The notes under the pieces are model-generated. The model had not been told where the DNA came from. It saw only the letters and a program-made list of their open reading frames with translations, and made no database searches. The position numbers and the translations under genes are program-made. Shown one piece after another: positions 36,739-48,960 of a DNA stretch of 64,000 bases; position 1 is the first letter of the stretch, and each line of letters begins with the position of its first letter. The DNA is from Zeus faber. Lineage: Eukaryota; Chordata; Actinopteri; Zeiformes; Zeidae. Location: contig OY482859.1 in NCBI GenBank assembly GCA_960531495.1, forward strand, positions 29,633,112 through 29,697,111. Direction: 5' to 3'.

Positions 36739-39250
36739 CAGTGGTTCTTACCCTTGTTGAGTTGCAACCCCCCAAAAAATGTAGGTTGCTAGGTTGGTAG
36801 GGTATGTAAGGTAGGTTGACTCACTCTTGAAACACACTGCAGTGACTCGCTTCACTTCGCCGCCCTGCCCTGTTGGCACCGCTGTTTACACAGGCGTGCA
36901 CTGCACGGAGCTCGCGTATTTAGCTTATTTTCTCTGCATACAGGAATAATAATAATAGCAGTACTTAATAGCAGTAGAAGATTGAACGACCCTCTGCTGC
37001 AAAAACCCGCTTCGCTGCTCCCTGTTTGTCCCAGGGGTTACTATCACGCATGACAACTACCAAACACACACTTGAGAGCTACCAGACACAGACAAGACAG
37101 CGACCAAACCTACACAAACCTTGGATTACTGACTAAAAATATACAAAGCAACTAGTCTAAATCTATTTGGCTTTAACTACAGTTTTACATTTTATCCAAA
37201 GGCTAAAACTCACGACACGACTGCTTTACAAGCTGAATAATGGCAATAGGCTACAACTAGGGCCAATACATTCTCATATTATTAAAGTCACCCTCAACTC
37301 TGATGAGTCGTGATCTGTATTTTTTCTTGAAAAATGGAAAAGGTCGTCTAACATAGATACAGTATGTACTGCAGATCCAAATTATTAATCTATTGCAGCC
37401 TTTAATAGTACTGGGTATTCTGCAGCCACTGACATCCTGAATTCCTCCAGTGTGCATGATGCAAAAGCGATCTTTAATATGCTGTCAGAGGAGAGATCCA
37501 AGAACGCACCATCAAGTTCCGATGACAAGTGTTGGACAGTGGAGGTGGTGAAAGGCTGGTGTATCCAGTCGTTTCTCTCTGGCGTGTTGTCTTTTGGGAA
37601 GTACCAATTGAAATGGTCAAGCAGGCTTCCTAGGTGAGGTAGCAATAACTCTTTTCATCGTTTGGATGCTTATTTCAGAATTGTCCATGAAGTCCTCGAG
37701 ATCAGGGAACATTTCAACACTGCCTTCCTGGACTCGTGCGGCCCACTGCTCCAGCTTCCTAGTAAATGCTGTAACCTTGTCAGAAAGCGTGAGGACATTG
37801 GTGTTTGGGCCATGTTTAAACAGTCAGTTTATCAAATATGCCTGCCAGATATGCAAGGCTGGCAACCCACTTGGAGTCCTTCAGGTGGTCAGTGAGGGGG
37901 GAACCACAATCTGATAGGAAGATACAGACTTCTTCATACAGTAGTAGCAGTTCAAATAGTCTGGTTAACACTTTCCCCTGTGAGAGCCATCTGACCTCTG
38001 TGTGAAATAGTAGAGATTTGTGTGTGGTGAACAGTCTGGTATTCATTGGGTGAGATTTGATGAAGTTAACCAATGTAACTAATGTTGTGGAGTTGTGGCT
38101 CGAGTTTCTTGTGAGCAAGGGCCTCTGTGGATAATGCAATGCGTGAATTTGACACGCATTGCCACTTCAAAAACTTTAGCTTTTAGACCCTCTCTTGTTC
38201 CCTGCATGGCGCCAGCTCCATCCGTAAAAATGTCACGTCCAGTGCAAGTTCCCTTGAGTGTGGAGCAAAACAACATATCCTTAAACATTTCCCCTCATAG
38301 CTGTATCTGGTAAAAACAAGTAACTGCGCTCACTGATCTGTTGATTCGTCAATTTTCAGGGAAAATCTTCCACTTTTCTTCCCTCAGTCAATTAGCTGGA
38401 CTTTTATGTCGTTTTCCATGTCACCAATGTGCCTTGCCATTGTGTCATTAGACACTGGAATAGTCTCAAGCGTGCAAGCTATTTTGTCACCATGCATAGC
38501 TCGAACCATTGCAATGCCTGCTGAGCGGATCAGGCTCTCTGCAATAGTATGGGACTTTTTTGATCAAGCATCTAGGTATGCCACTTCATATGAAGCTAGC
38601 AGGACTCTGGCAGGGATTGTAAAGTGCTCCTTCACAGTCGTCTTCTGGCTCCGCAGTTCTCGAATAGTTTGTCAATGTGGGATTGGTGGTTTGCAAATGT
38701 TTGGTTTGTAAATGTCTCCTCAACTTCACTGGTTTCAACATTTTGTGTGCAAGCACTTTAGATCACAGAACACATTGTGGATATTCCACTTCATTTTTGG
38801 CGAGGCACGTGAATCCGTAAGGCAGGAACTCAGACTGATATTTCCGACGCTTGTTGGAGGCCAAGGAATCTGTCGGAACCGCCGCCATCTGTCAACGTTT
38901 TTCAGTTGATGTGTACTTGAAGGTGGCCCACCTTCACACATCTCTTGTTGGTCCACATCTTGAGCTGGCAGACTTTTTGAGAAGCCATCACTCCATGTTC
39001 AGCCACTTTATTGAAGTAGTTAGCTAGCTTAGCTATCACTATCACTCACATCACTATGCCACAAAAGCTACAGGAGACAACTTCTTGACGCCTTACTAAG
39101 TGTGCACGCACACACACATTCACACACTCACTGAAATCAGTTTTATAATAACTACATTATATCACTGGTATGGGAGATTTAATGGGAAAATCATTCACAA
39201 AAATATTTATTTAAAATGTTTCGTTTCCATCCACCCCTCGACCCCCCCAA
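36739..39250 (-). mobile_element. hAT-family DNA transposon, broken (ZBED5/SCAND3-like transposase)
   Basis: The left terminus CAGTGGTTCTTACCC is typical of hAT elements. On the minus strand, pieces of one transposase can be read in order: a region with SHTIAESLIRSAGIAMVRAM and MENDIKVQLI (38380-38560), TDGAGAMQGTREGLKAKVFE with FTHCIIHRGP (38288-38110), LFHTEVRWLSQGKVLTRLFE followed by DSKWVASLAYLAGIFDKL (38030-37816), and a C-terminal part with LDGAFLDLSSDSILKI and FRMSVAAEYPVLLK (37645-37385). This order matches the hAT transposases that gave rise to ZBED5, FAM200 and SCAND3-type genes. The frame is interrupted by stops and shifts, so it is not an intact host gene. The right end is uncertain; I place it near 39250. 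Confidence 0.8.
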
Positions 39251-39713
39251 AATAATCAATGATAATAATGAAGAGTTTCCAGGGACTTGATGGTGGCTTA
39301 ATTGGGGTGGAACACCATGACAACTTATAGCACTGATAACCTCCCCAATCTTTGTATAAAATAACATCATACAAAGAGAGGAATCAACATTCTAGGAATG
39401 AACTGACTAGGTCTTACAAGATCAGAGTGCTCAGGAAAGCAAAAGCCTCAAGTTGGACTCCCAAGTTATTTATATATGATATATAAGTTATATGTGTATT
39501 GCTTGCTCCTCATCCTTTTGGAGTGGTTGTCTGTTCAAGACTCAAGACACCCCTTTTATGTGAACATGCTCATACCTGGTATTCCAGTGGATGATGTCCA
39601 ATATAGAATTAGACGAATGACCCAAAAGATATTGGAATCAATAGGCAAAAGGCAAAGATCGTTTTCACCCTTGCAAGATCCAACAAGTGACTATTTGCTA
39701 AATCTCTCTCCAG
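39251..39713. other. 3' end of pax7 intron 4
   Basis: Leads to the pyrimidine-rich acceptor AATCTCTCTCCAG at 39701-39713. The open frame running upstream of exon 5 (from 39476) reads through intron sequence and is not coding. Confidence 0.6.
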
Positions 39714-39913
39714 GTAGCCGGATGGATGAAGGTTCTGATGTGGAGTCAGAGCCAGATCTGCCTCTGAAGAGGAAGCAGCGCAGGAGTCGCACCACCTTCA
39801 CGGCTGAGCAGCTGGAGGAACTGGAAAAAGCCTTTGAGAGGACGCACTACCCAGACATCTACACTCGGGAGGAGCTGGCCCAAAGGACCAAACTCACAGA
39901 GGCCCGTGTGCAG
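39714..39913 (+). CDS. pax7: pax7 exon 5 (homeodomain helices 1-2 and start of helix 3)
   Basis: Encodes residues 194-260: [20 protein letters not shown], then [20 protein letters not shown], then [20 protein letters not shown] and LTEARVQ. This is the acidic DVESEPDLP segment and the first three-quarters of the paired-class homeodomain. It enters in phase 1 and leaves in phase 0 at GTGCAG|GTAGAC, the intron position inside the homeodomain recognition helix that is conserved in PAX3/PAX7. The junction residues GSRMDEGSD correspond to GNRLDEGSD in mammals. It is 27 kb from exon 4 and 10.5 kb from exon 6. No defects were seen. Confidence 0.98.
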
Positions 39914-41086
39914 GTAGACACCACACACTACATCAGCAAAAAATGAACTCTGTGGCTAACGCAGGCCAACTAAATGTGGTACGTCTTCTGGTCAGTGAGA
40001 GTCGGATATGCTCAGATTTTTATACCACTTTTCAGCTTGATGTTGGTGACATTATGTAGTAGTTAAAATCATTGGAAAACAGCAAACAGCCTTCAAGGAG
40101 CTTTAAGAGGAGCACACATAGTGTAGGGGGAAAGAGAGTGCATAGTGGATCTTCTGACACATCCTTTAAATGATCACTTTGAGTCTCTGCCATCAGGGTG
40201 AAGTTGGAGGTCTTTACCCTTTGAAACAAAAAGCTCCCTAAACAGTTTTATACTCACATGTGGGTGGTTTCTGAATTGCGCAGCTGAGAACTACTAGATA
40301 ACTACTTTATCGGATACTAGTATCGTGTCCTTAAATGTAAATGCAAATGTTAGAGGTTCTAACCTTTACAGACAATAAATTGGTTTGTTAACCAAGGAAA
40401 AACTATTATTATGGTAATGTGATGAATTTAACAAGTGTATCTTGGTTTCTTTGTTGTTAAGAGAGTTGAGAACAATTACATTCATCATACCACAGAGGTT
40501 TTCTTCCAAAACTCCCCTTACTGCGTTTTTCCTCAAAGCAGTTGTTGGAACACTTCACCATTCCCAAATTCGCACACATCTTCGCTAATTCAACACCGTC
40601 TTTTTCTTCAAACACACCAGCATAGTCAACCACTAAGTCCCATTTCTATTCACACATAGACTGAATGCTTTCCTAAGTCTGCCAGCTGTTCAGGTCTTGC
40701 CAGAGAATGCTCTAATTTTTTTTCACATGGCAGTTTTGGTTTGTGACATTTCTGCTGTCTCCAAGTATGGTGGAGCTGGAGAAGAAAAACAAATACTCTG
40801 GAGTTATGACAACAGCTGTTAGGTGCACTGCATGGGGGTTGCCGGGGGGGGGAAGGTGGATTGAATGAGCTGGTGTTGCATTCCTGATGGATTTCTCACT
40901 CTTTAGCATCTTGGCAAGGATGTGTTCTTCCCACCACTTTCAAGTGCACCGCTCCTTGTAAAAATTCACAGCGTATTAGAAAGACGGCTCGGATCTCTCC
41001 TGGGAGCTCTACAACCAACAGCAACGTTGATCAATCAAAGCCTAGTAAAAATACAAGCAAAACGAAAATCTAAGGGCCTGAAAGAC
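39914..41086. other. pax7 intron 5, 5' part
   Basis: No exon or named repeat was recognised. Confidence 0.5.
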
Positions 41087-41101
41087 AGAGAGAGAGAGAG
41101 C

Positions 41102-41173
<72 letters not shown>
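41087..41173. repeat. (GA)n microsatellite
   Basis: About 43 units with several GC interruptions. Confidence 0.95.
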
Positions 41174-41176
<3 letters not shown>

Positions 41177-41249
41177 CGAAAGAGAGACCAAGGCTGGCAG
41201 TGGCGACTTGGGGTCAGCTTTGGAGGTGAAGCAATTGATAGGGCACTTA

Positions 41250-42050
41250 AGCCCTGGTTATACCTTTGTGCGGGTTGGGCGCGGCATGTATAACATATAT
41301 AGCTGACATATAATCCATTGTAGTATTCTCAGATACCACGGGTGGCAGTAGAAAGAAGTACCATGTGAAGCAGTAAGTTGTAGACGAAGAAAAGCACTAG
41401 ACAGCATGCAAACATGGCTACATGCACGGAATCGGAGCTTGTGCCGAGGAGGAATTGCTGTTCATAGTGGTTGAACCGATACAACCGCCGAAAAGGAGAA
41501 AAGAAGCCGGTCTGTTGGCCTGTTCCATGCAAAGACAGGAGAGGGGAGTTGAAGATATGTGCTGCTCAGCATTTTATTACGGAGGAACTCACTGAACTGT
41601 TCCGTTCTGTTCAAGAATGTCACAATGTGTAAATATTGTCCCTTATTCCAAGACTCTTAAAAGGAACTGCACATACTAATAAAAAACATTATCTTTTATT
41701 TGTAAACCAAACTTTACAACAACCCTGTTCATTTATAATAAAATCCCCAAACCTGGGTGAGCTGTGTGTGTACAGTATTTTGTCTCTGCGTCAAAAAGTA
41801 ATTAGTAGACTTTGAATTTGACATCTGACTTGTGCTGTGGATCAATGTTGTCGGACATATCACAAATAAAACAGCAAAACTCTGATCTCCCATCACTCCA
41901 TGCATTTACAGGCCCCTCGCACCCCTCAAGCCAAGTCACAAAATCTCGGGGGTAGTCCCCACGCGCCATGGCCAACTAATTGCCTGGTAACTTCATTTGC
42001 GTCATGTGCTCCCTTGCACCCTTGCACCTGGGGCAAGTATAAATCGAGGT
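41250..42050 (+). mobile_element. Candidate PIF/Harbinger-like non-autonomous element
   Basis: An 801-bp segment is flanked on both sides by TTA (41247-41249 and 42051-42053), the 3-bp target site typical of PIF/Harbinger. Its ends, AGCCCTGGTTATAC and the reverse complement of the right end, ACCTCGATTTATAC, match at 9 of 14 positions. Inside, an ATG-containing short frame (MATCTESELV, from 41414) recalls the start of Harbinger ORFs, but no transposase domain follows. The assignment is tentative. Confidence 0.45.
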
Positions 42051-42294
42051 TTAGTCTCAGCTATTCGTATCCAGCTAATTTTGCTATGTATACATTTTGA
42101 TACAGGATTAGAAATCACTTTAAAGCTGTTGTTAATTTGTTTGATTAACATTTGGTGAAGTAATATCAAATGGCTATCATCACTTATAGTTCAGAGTGTA
42201 AAGTGTTTTAGCTAATGACTTGAAGCTTTAATAAAATTAGCTTTATAAAAAGGCTTATCGATCAAATTTGTGAAACTGGAAATAGCATATTCTT

Positions 42295-42490
42295 GCAAGA
42301 CTTTACATTAAGCAGACGCTTTTAAAGTGACTCACAATTATTCAAACACCGACAGACTCAGCCACCAGGAGCAATTAGGGGTTAAGTGTCTTGCTCAAGG
42401 ACACTATAGCATGCGGATCCTGGGATTGAACCAGCAACCTTTAGATTACTAGATGACCAGCTCTGCCTCCTGAGCTACCATCCCCTACTT
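42295..42490. repeat. Fish interspersed repeat with tRNA-like end
   Basis: Contains TTAAGCAGACGCTTTTAAAG, GGGGTTAAGTGTCTTGCTCA, GGGATTGAACCAGCAACC and CCTCCTGAGCTACCATCCCC, the diagnostic words of a very common fish repeat. The GGGATTGAACC part resembles a tRNA B-box on the opposite strand, but no tRNA fold is present. Confidence 0.7.
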
Positions 42491-42742
42491 TACATTTATA
42501 CTTATGATATTTAACATTTCTGACAGACAACTCTTAGATTTAATTTCAAAAGTATCTTTATTTATTAAGCATTGTTTAAGCTTGGGAGTCTGGGCTCTAC
42601 TGCTCATTACTACCGGCGAGGTGTATAGCAAACATAAGCATGCTTAGTGAGCTAGAAATATAGGTGTGATGAGCTTGAATCCCCCCATTGAATAGAAGAG
42701 TTGAGCCCAACAGGTGGATGCAGGGGAGGGGGAGGGAGCCCA
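42491..42742. other. Intron 5 spacer
   Basis: Nothing recognised. Confidence 0.5.
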
Positions 42743-42788
42743 GCAAAGCAGGACGCAAAGCAGGAAGCAAAGCAGGAAGCAAAGCAGG
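42743..42788. repeat. 11-bp tandem repeat (GCAAAGCAGGA)x4
   Basis: Four nearly perfect units. Confidence 0.9.
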
Positions 42789-42961
42789 TAGGGCAGGAGG
42801 TATTGGCTGCTTAATAAGGCAGGTGCCATAAGGGAGTGGAAGCGTGTGGCACTGTTGAGTTGTCTGACAGAACTAGCTCCACATTTCAAACAAAAATCAT
42901 GATATGATTATAATGCATCTGGAGTATATTTTAGTTATCATTATTATTTTTTTTAATATTG

Positions 42962-42963
<2 letters not shown>

Positions 42964-42999
<36 letters not shown>

Positions 43000-43012
43000 G
43001 TTATTATTATTA
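42964..43012. repeat. (ATT)n microsatellite
   Basis: About 16 units, with one G variant. Confidence 0.94.
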
Positions 43013-44387
43013 TATGGTTTTAATGCATCTGCAGTGTATTTGACCCATTGGACTGCATTTAGAAGCTGCAGCAAAGTATCTCACTTGTAAAGTGTTCAGC
43101 GAGGCTGTGATATGAACATTATCAATGATGGGGACGAACATAAGGTCTGGGTTGAGAAATAGCCAACCTATCCTCTAGACCACCAGTATATTCACTGTGA
43201 AACCAAACCCTTTGAGCAAATAGACAAGTTAAAAACAAAGAACCAATCAAAATGGAACAGTGTTTTGAGTTTGCATGCCATGGTGTGAGCAACCCACAGT
43301 TCTTTTCCAGTTCAGTTTTTCATAGTATAGACTTTGAATTGAGGATACTGAAAGTGGTTGTATCCTGCTCTTCTTTTCTGAACCTGGTGCCCTTGATGCT
43401 TGGTCTGGTAGCTGTAACATAACGCAAGGTCCAGATGTCTAAAGGGGCAGAGGAGAGAGGAGAGGATGGGAGTGGATATAGATATCATGTGGATGAGAAT
43501 GGGATGAGAGAATCATAGTGTAGAGAATGGAGCTAGACTTAATCAAGACAAGAAGCCCACAATCCAAAACTACTTCCTTGACTCTCTTCCTTTCGTTAAA
43601 CCTACCAGCAGCACAATGCGTCTTTGGATGCTATTGTATTGTATCCACATTGGTCTGATACAAATATCAGTTTCACTTGTATTTCCAGGTGTAAATTGAA
43701 TGATTTGAGATCATATTTGGTCATAAACACATGTTGAAGACTGCCGTAGATACCTAATATGAAGAGGTTATGTCTTATTGATCCCTAGAATGGATTTATT
43801 TAAATTAAATATAGTTGCAGGATCGATTAAATGCATTTTGGGATAAGCTTAACTCAAACAAAATCGTTCTCTAGAATGGATAAGTATGGATTGCATCCAA
43901 CAAACCTAAGTCCATTCTGTTAACTGGGCACGACAATAGCATCACAGTCAGTTAATTTCGTTGGCTGCATTGATTGAATTTCACCTAGAAATTGGAACAT
44001 CAAGTATTGGATGTAATGAACTTGTATCTGGTTAAAAGTAGGATGTATACAAGAATACAGTAAATAATCAGTTTTAGCAATCCTTCTTGCAATTTTGCGA
44101 TCCCAATAATTTATGCAAGTTCTCTGCAATATATGTGAGAGCTTGCAAAAACAATTGAGGAGACTTTTCTGCACTGAATGGCCAAATCAACAGACTACTT
44201 AAATTGTAAACCTGTCGCCACTACGATGATATCACCAGCAGTGTGAACACATTGTAGTGTGAACACTGCTGCTGTTTAATGTTTATTGTATAGACCTATT
44301 ATTGGAACCCATTTTTTTTTTTTAACAGAGCTCATGGATCTTTATGTTTAGAAAATAAAAGTAATTAATAAAAAGATAAATAGAAAA
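43013..44387. other. Intron 5 stretch, nothing recognised
   Basis: No exon or named repeat was recognised. Confidence 0.45.
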
Positions 44388-44431
44388 TAACAATAATAAT
44401 AACAATAATAACAATAATAATAATAATAATC

Positions 44432-44467
<36 letters not shown>
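44388..44467. repeat. (AAT)n microsatellite, interrupted
   Basis: AAT/AAC units. Confidence 0.94.
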
Positions 44468-44471
<4 letters not shown>

Positions 44472-44994
44472 GAAAGAGTGCTAAAATATTTCCAGTCGTT
44501 TCTGTGATATGTAGAAAGCAAATTATCATAGAACATTTCTTCATTGGTTGTAGTAAAAAAAACATGTTTTTTCCTTGAATTTTTATGCCAAGTCCCACAT
44601 TTTAATTGCAATAAAAAATAAAGTTTTGGGAAAGTCACAACAATCTCAAAAAATGAATTGCAATCTTCAAGGGACTGACTCAATTGTTTTTTGTGGCCCA
44701 CTTTAGAGTGGGAGGGTCGAACACCTCCTCAGAGATATTCATCTGAAGTTAAGATAACACTTAGATAGGATAATATAATTGACAAGGAAAAGGAGGGACA
44801 TTGATGTCAGGTCTTTTCATGCCTCTCAGTCAGTCTATGTTCTGTCAGACTTCTTGCACTGTGAAATTCAATCAGGTTAGCCAGGTTTAACCGCTCGTCA
44901 AGTGATACACACACACAAAAAAATAGTTATCCATTTACTGTGCACTCTAAACATAGTTCACACATGTATGTCTAACATGTGCAAACACATGCAT

Positions 44995-44995
<1 letters not shown>

Positions 44996-45076
<81 letters not shown>
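44996..45076. repeat. (CA)n microsatellite
   Basis: About 40 units with two interruptions. Confidence 0.96.
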
Positions 45077-45078
<2 letters not shown>

Positions 45079-45154
45079 ACATGCAAACACAGTTATTGAA
45101 TCCAGGAGGACTCCAAACATGTGTACATGACCATGTTTATAAACACACACATGA

Positions 45155-45431
45155 ACTCCTCACTTAACGGCCGAGTTCCGTTCCTACGACCAGGTCGTTA
45201 AGCGAATTGGTCGAGGACCCATGTTATTTCAAGGTAAGGGGGCGTGGCCATTGCAAACACTAGTATAGTGAATACTGACCGACTGCGGGAATGAGACTGA
45301 GAACGGTGATGCGCAATGAGATGCTTGACGCTAAGACGCCGCGAATTGTAGCAGTGTACAATACAGACTGGTCGCAGAGCTGGTCTTAAGTCCGAACAGT
45401 TGTTAAACAGGTAGGTTGTTAAGTGAGGAGT
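45155..45431. mobile_element. MITE with 14-bp terminal inverted repeats
   Basis: ACTCCTCACTTAAC at 45155-45168 has an exact reverse complement at 45418-45431, bounding 277 bp. The interior starts GGCCGAGTTCCG and ends AACAGGTAGGTT. There is no coding frame. Superfamily not assigned. Confidence 0.75.
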
Positions 45432-45511
45432 ACCTTAACCTAGTACCTACATGCATACTCAAGCACACTCACAAATGGATTTTACTGCAGACAGGCACAC
45501 ACACACACAGG

Positions 45512-45705
<194 letters not shown>

Positions 45706-46019
45706 CGGGGCAAGAAAAGTTATGTATATGTATATACATGTGTATAGAGCATATATCCAGCATATAGAGCATAACATCACAATATTGGGTTAAGTCCAAC
45801 TGTCATTAATCACAATGTGTAATAATAAAGACATGCACATCTACAAATACTCCATAGTTGGGAGAAAGCTGTTGAGCGGGGAAGAGGGGGAAAGACAAAC
45901 AGAGAAAGAGAGAGAGAGAAAGCTATAATCCCTAGCTGGGCTCTAAGGTGACATTGCAGTGTGAATTCGGAGAGGAGCATTGAGCCGCCTACACTTTCAA
46001 TTCCACAGTTTTCTGCTGC

Positions 46020-46020
<1 letters not shown>

Positions 46021-46070
<50 letters not shown>

Positions 46071-46094
46071 ACATACACACACACGCACACACAG
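46021..46094. repeat. (CA)n microsatellite
   Basis: About 36 units with G/T interruptions at the 3' side. Confidence 0.96.
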
Positions 46095-46220
46095 TGTGTG
46101 GGAGTGGGATTTGCGTTTAGATGCAAACGCACCCATGGCGTGGTGTCTCACGGGCGCACCCGGATGTGTTTGTGCAAGACAGAGAAAAGAGAGAGTGTCA
46201 AGAGCGGCAGGAGAGAGGAG

Positions 46221-46223
<3 letters not shown>

Positions 46224-46276
<53 letters not shown>
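46224..46276. repeat. (GA)n microsatellite
   Basis: About 26 units; complementary to the (CT)n array at 45513-45619. Confidence 0.96.
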
Positions 46277-46278
<2 letters not shown>

Positions 46279-46527
46279 GCTGAGAAGTCCGTAAATTGAA
46301 AAAGTGAAGACTTCACTTCTTCCCTCAATTCTTCTATTAGCACCTTGGGGCTCTAATTATTTGAGTCTCCTCTACAAAAATAGGACTGAGAACGATAGCC
46401 TGCACTTGAAAGGCATGTTTTCATTTGCACAAAATGAAAAAAAAAAAAAAAGGAGGCCCAAGATTCCTTGAGAAAAGCAAGTGGGTGGTGAGCTTGAGGC
46501 AATGCATAGTTCCATCTATGCTGCTGC

Positions 46528-46528
<1 letters not shown>

Positions 46529-46619
<91 letters not shown>
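46529..46619. repeat. (GT)n microsatellite
   Basis: About 45 uninterrupted units. Confidence 0.97.
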
Positions 46620-46622
<3 letters not shown>

Positions 46623-47267
46623 AGATGGAAAGAGTATTTTAAATCTCATATTCGAAATCGAAGTACTGTACCTTGCAAAGAATTGTACCCAAAAGTGTTT
46701 CAAAGTATTTCGTACTTTTTACGGCCGCATTCAAAAACAAAAAAAAACATCCTCTATATTAAACATTCCAGCCAACACTCAAATTGATCTGCTTCTCGCT
46801 CTGTAACAGTGGAGTGAACACAAGTCCATGTGAGATGGTGTGATGTGTGGGGATGGAACTACAATTTTCATTGCCCAGACGCCCTCAGACCGGATGTCCT
46901 AAAATTCGCAAAGCAGCTTGGATCCCTCATTCATAAATGTTAGTTCGTAGAATACTGAAATGTACTTGATTACAATCACACGATCAGCACTAGGGATGCT
47001 ACTTTAGAAATTGTAACTATCCAAGCTAGAAATACTCATGGTTTAAAATCGCTAAGGCACGCAGCAAGCCACAAAGAAAAGCAGCTTCATCAAGGTGCCA
47101 CTTTAACCATCCGTTTGGGTTTTTATGCATTCAATTCAATTATGTGAAAAGTTGCTCAATACTTGCTACGATACTGAAAAATAATCAATTTACTCTAGTC
47201 GTGTCAGTACATGTAGCGAGCTTCCCACCCGATATTGCAACCCCGCAGTTAGAAATGATTTTTAGCG
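46620..47267. other. Intron 5 stretch with a possible MITE remnant
   Basis: The segment 46620-46730 (GATGGAAAGAGTATTTTAAA, AAGTACTGTACC, TTGTACCCAAAAGTGTTTC) recalls the 'gagatggaaagagtac ... tactcaagtaaaagt' repeat common in fish, but is too diverged to bound. Confidence 0.35.
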
Positions 47268-47268
47268 G

Positions 47269-47332
<64 letters not shown>

Positions 47333-47345
47333 CGTGCGTGTGCAC
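47268..47345. repeat. (GT)n microsatellite
   Basis: About 30 GT units, then GTGC units. Confidence 0.96.
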
Positions 47346-47489
47346 GTGCGTGTGGATGTGTGTTTGAAAGGAATGAAAATTAAATTGGTGGAAATAGATA
47401 GAGGTTTTTTGACACTCGACTGCAAACAGTTGTAAGCATGTAGCTCTCTCATTCAGAAACACTACTACACACTACTCATTGAAATCGTC

Positions 47490-47519
47490 TCACACACACA
47501 CACGCACGCTCGCACGCAC

Positions 47520-47608
<89 letters not shown>

Positions 47609-47616
47609 CACACACC
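47490..47616. repeat. (CA)n microsatellite
   Basis: Over 50 CA units in two blocks, with GCACGCTCGCACGC between them. Confidence 0.96.
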
Positions 47617-47785
47617 TCATAATGGTTCTCCCTGCCTCTCTTTTTCAGTTCTGTTTAATTAAGACCTTGGAAATTAGTGCCCCGCTGTGTTGAAAAAGGG
47701 GTCATTTTAGCCTTTGGCGATACACTCCCATTTCTCATTTCACAATCTGCCTAATCTGGCCCACTTCGATGGACTCGGAGGGTGG

Positions 47786-47855
<70 letters not shown>

Positions 47856-47872
47856 ACGTGCGTGTGTGTGTG
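47786..47872. repeat. (GT)n microsatellite
   Basis: About 40 units with GTGCAC near the end. Confidence 0.96.
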
Positions 47873-48399
47873 AGCTCCCATAGAAACACACATGCACATT
47901 TTGCTTGTTTATTCTCATCTAGTGTGTTAAAATACAACATTTTTGCATATTGTTTAAACCCACAACTCAGGACCGAAGCTAAATAGAGATGCAAATACAT
48001 ACATCATACTTCTACAGTACAGCACAAAACATCTACATTAGATTATTACTATTAACTGATCAGTTTTACCTTCAATTGATAATCTTAGATAAACGTGCCA
48101 GTTTTGAAAAGTGTTAAAATTAAAGGAACACTTTTACCTTTATTATAAATCTGAGCTTATAGACCAATGTAAAAAAAAGCTTCGGGAAACTTTTGGCAAC
48201 AAGGTGACATTGTCATTGCGAGATACAGTACATAGACACTTAAGAAACATAAGTGAAACCAAAACCAGATAAATAGATATGATTACTTTCAAGACATTCT
48301 GACTTTAAAAACCCTCAACAGTTTAGGAGTATACAGTAATTAATAACAGACACGCAGAATCTCAATCTCAACATTAACTCAATAAATCAAATACAGGTT

Positions 48400-48960
48400 G
48401 GAAATTCAATATTGCAAGAACCTTCACTGAAGACTTCAATCGCCATTTCTCCTTAGTCCGCTATGCCCAGATTTCCAATCCTAAAACTTACAGAATCAAC
48501 AATGGATCATTGGATCACCAGCTCACCAGCTCATTCTTTTTCACGAAGAATATTTGTCAAAGAGGAGAACCCCAAGGGTGAACTCTGGGACCCCCATTTT
48601 TCTACAATCTATTAGTGACCTTCCGTTAATCTGCTCGAACTGCAATGTATATATACTGTATATGCCAATGACATTATTATCTATTATGCATCCAAGCCAC
48701 AGTTACCACAAATTCAAACAAACTCCTGTCAGATTTGAATAACATCCAAGATTGGCTAGTTGAACACATCACTGCTAAATAAAATAAAATCCTGTGTCAT
48801 GCTCTTCGTCACCGGTCATAGTCTTAAATTAGATTTACATCCTTTTGAACTTGCATGCAATGATGGATCTCCACTTGAAAAGGTATTTGTGCTTTGTCGC
48901 ATTGTTGTTTTACATTTAATGTTGATATTGCCTATTATGTATTACGCTGACATAATATAG
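48400..48960 (+). mobile_element. LINE reverse-transcriptase fragment
   Basis: In broken + frames the segment reads DLPLICSNCNVYILYMPM (the RT strand leading to the YADD region), SDLNNIQDWLV, LNKIKSCVMLFVTGHSLKLD and LHPFELACNDGSPLEKV. This is the middle to later part of a CR1/Jockey-type fish LINE RT. A GVPQG-like block lies just upstream (about 48560-48590). Several frame breaks; clearly dead. Confidence 0.8.

Noticed and set aside
37385-38288. Possible domesticated ZBED/SCAND3-like host gene
   Set aside because: The frame has stops and shifts and is bounded by a hAT-type terminus, so it is a dead transposon copy.
39476-39713. Upstream extension of the exon 5 frame
   Set aside because: It reads through intron sequence; a clear acceptor at 39713 and the conserved Pax7 junction define the exon start.
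42295-42490. Possible tRNA gene
   Set aside because: Only a B-box-like word is present, with no cloverleaf; the sequence is a common fish interspersed repeat.
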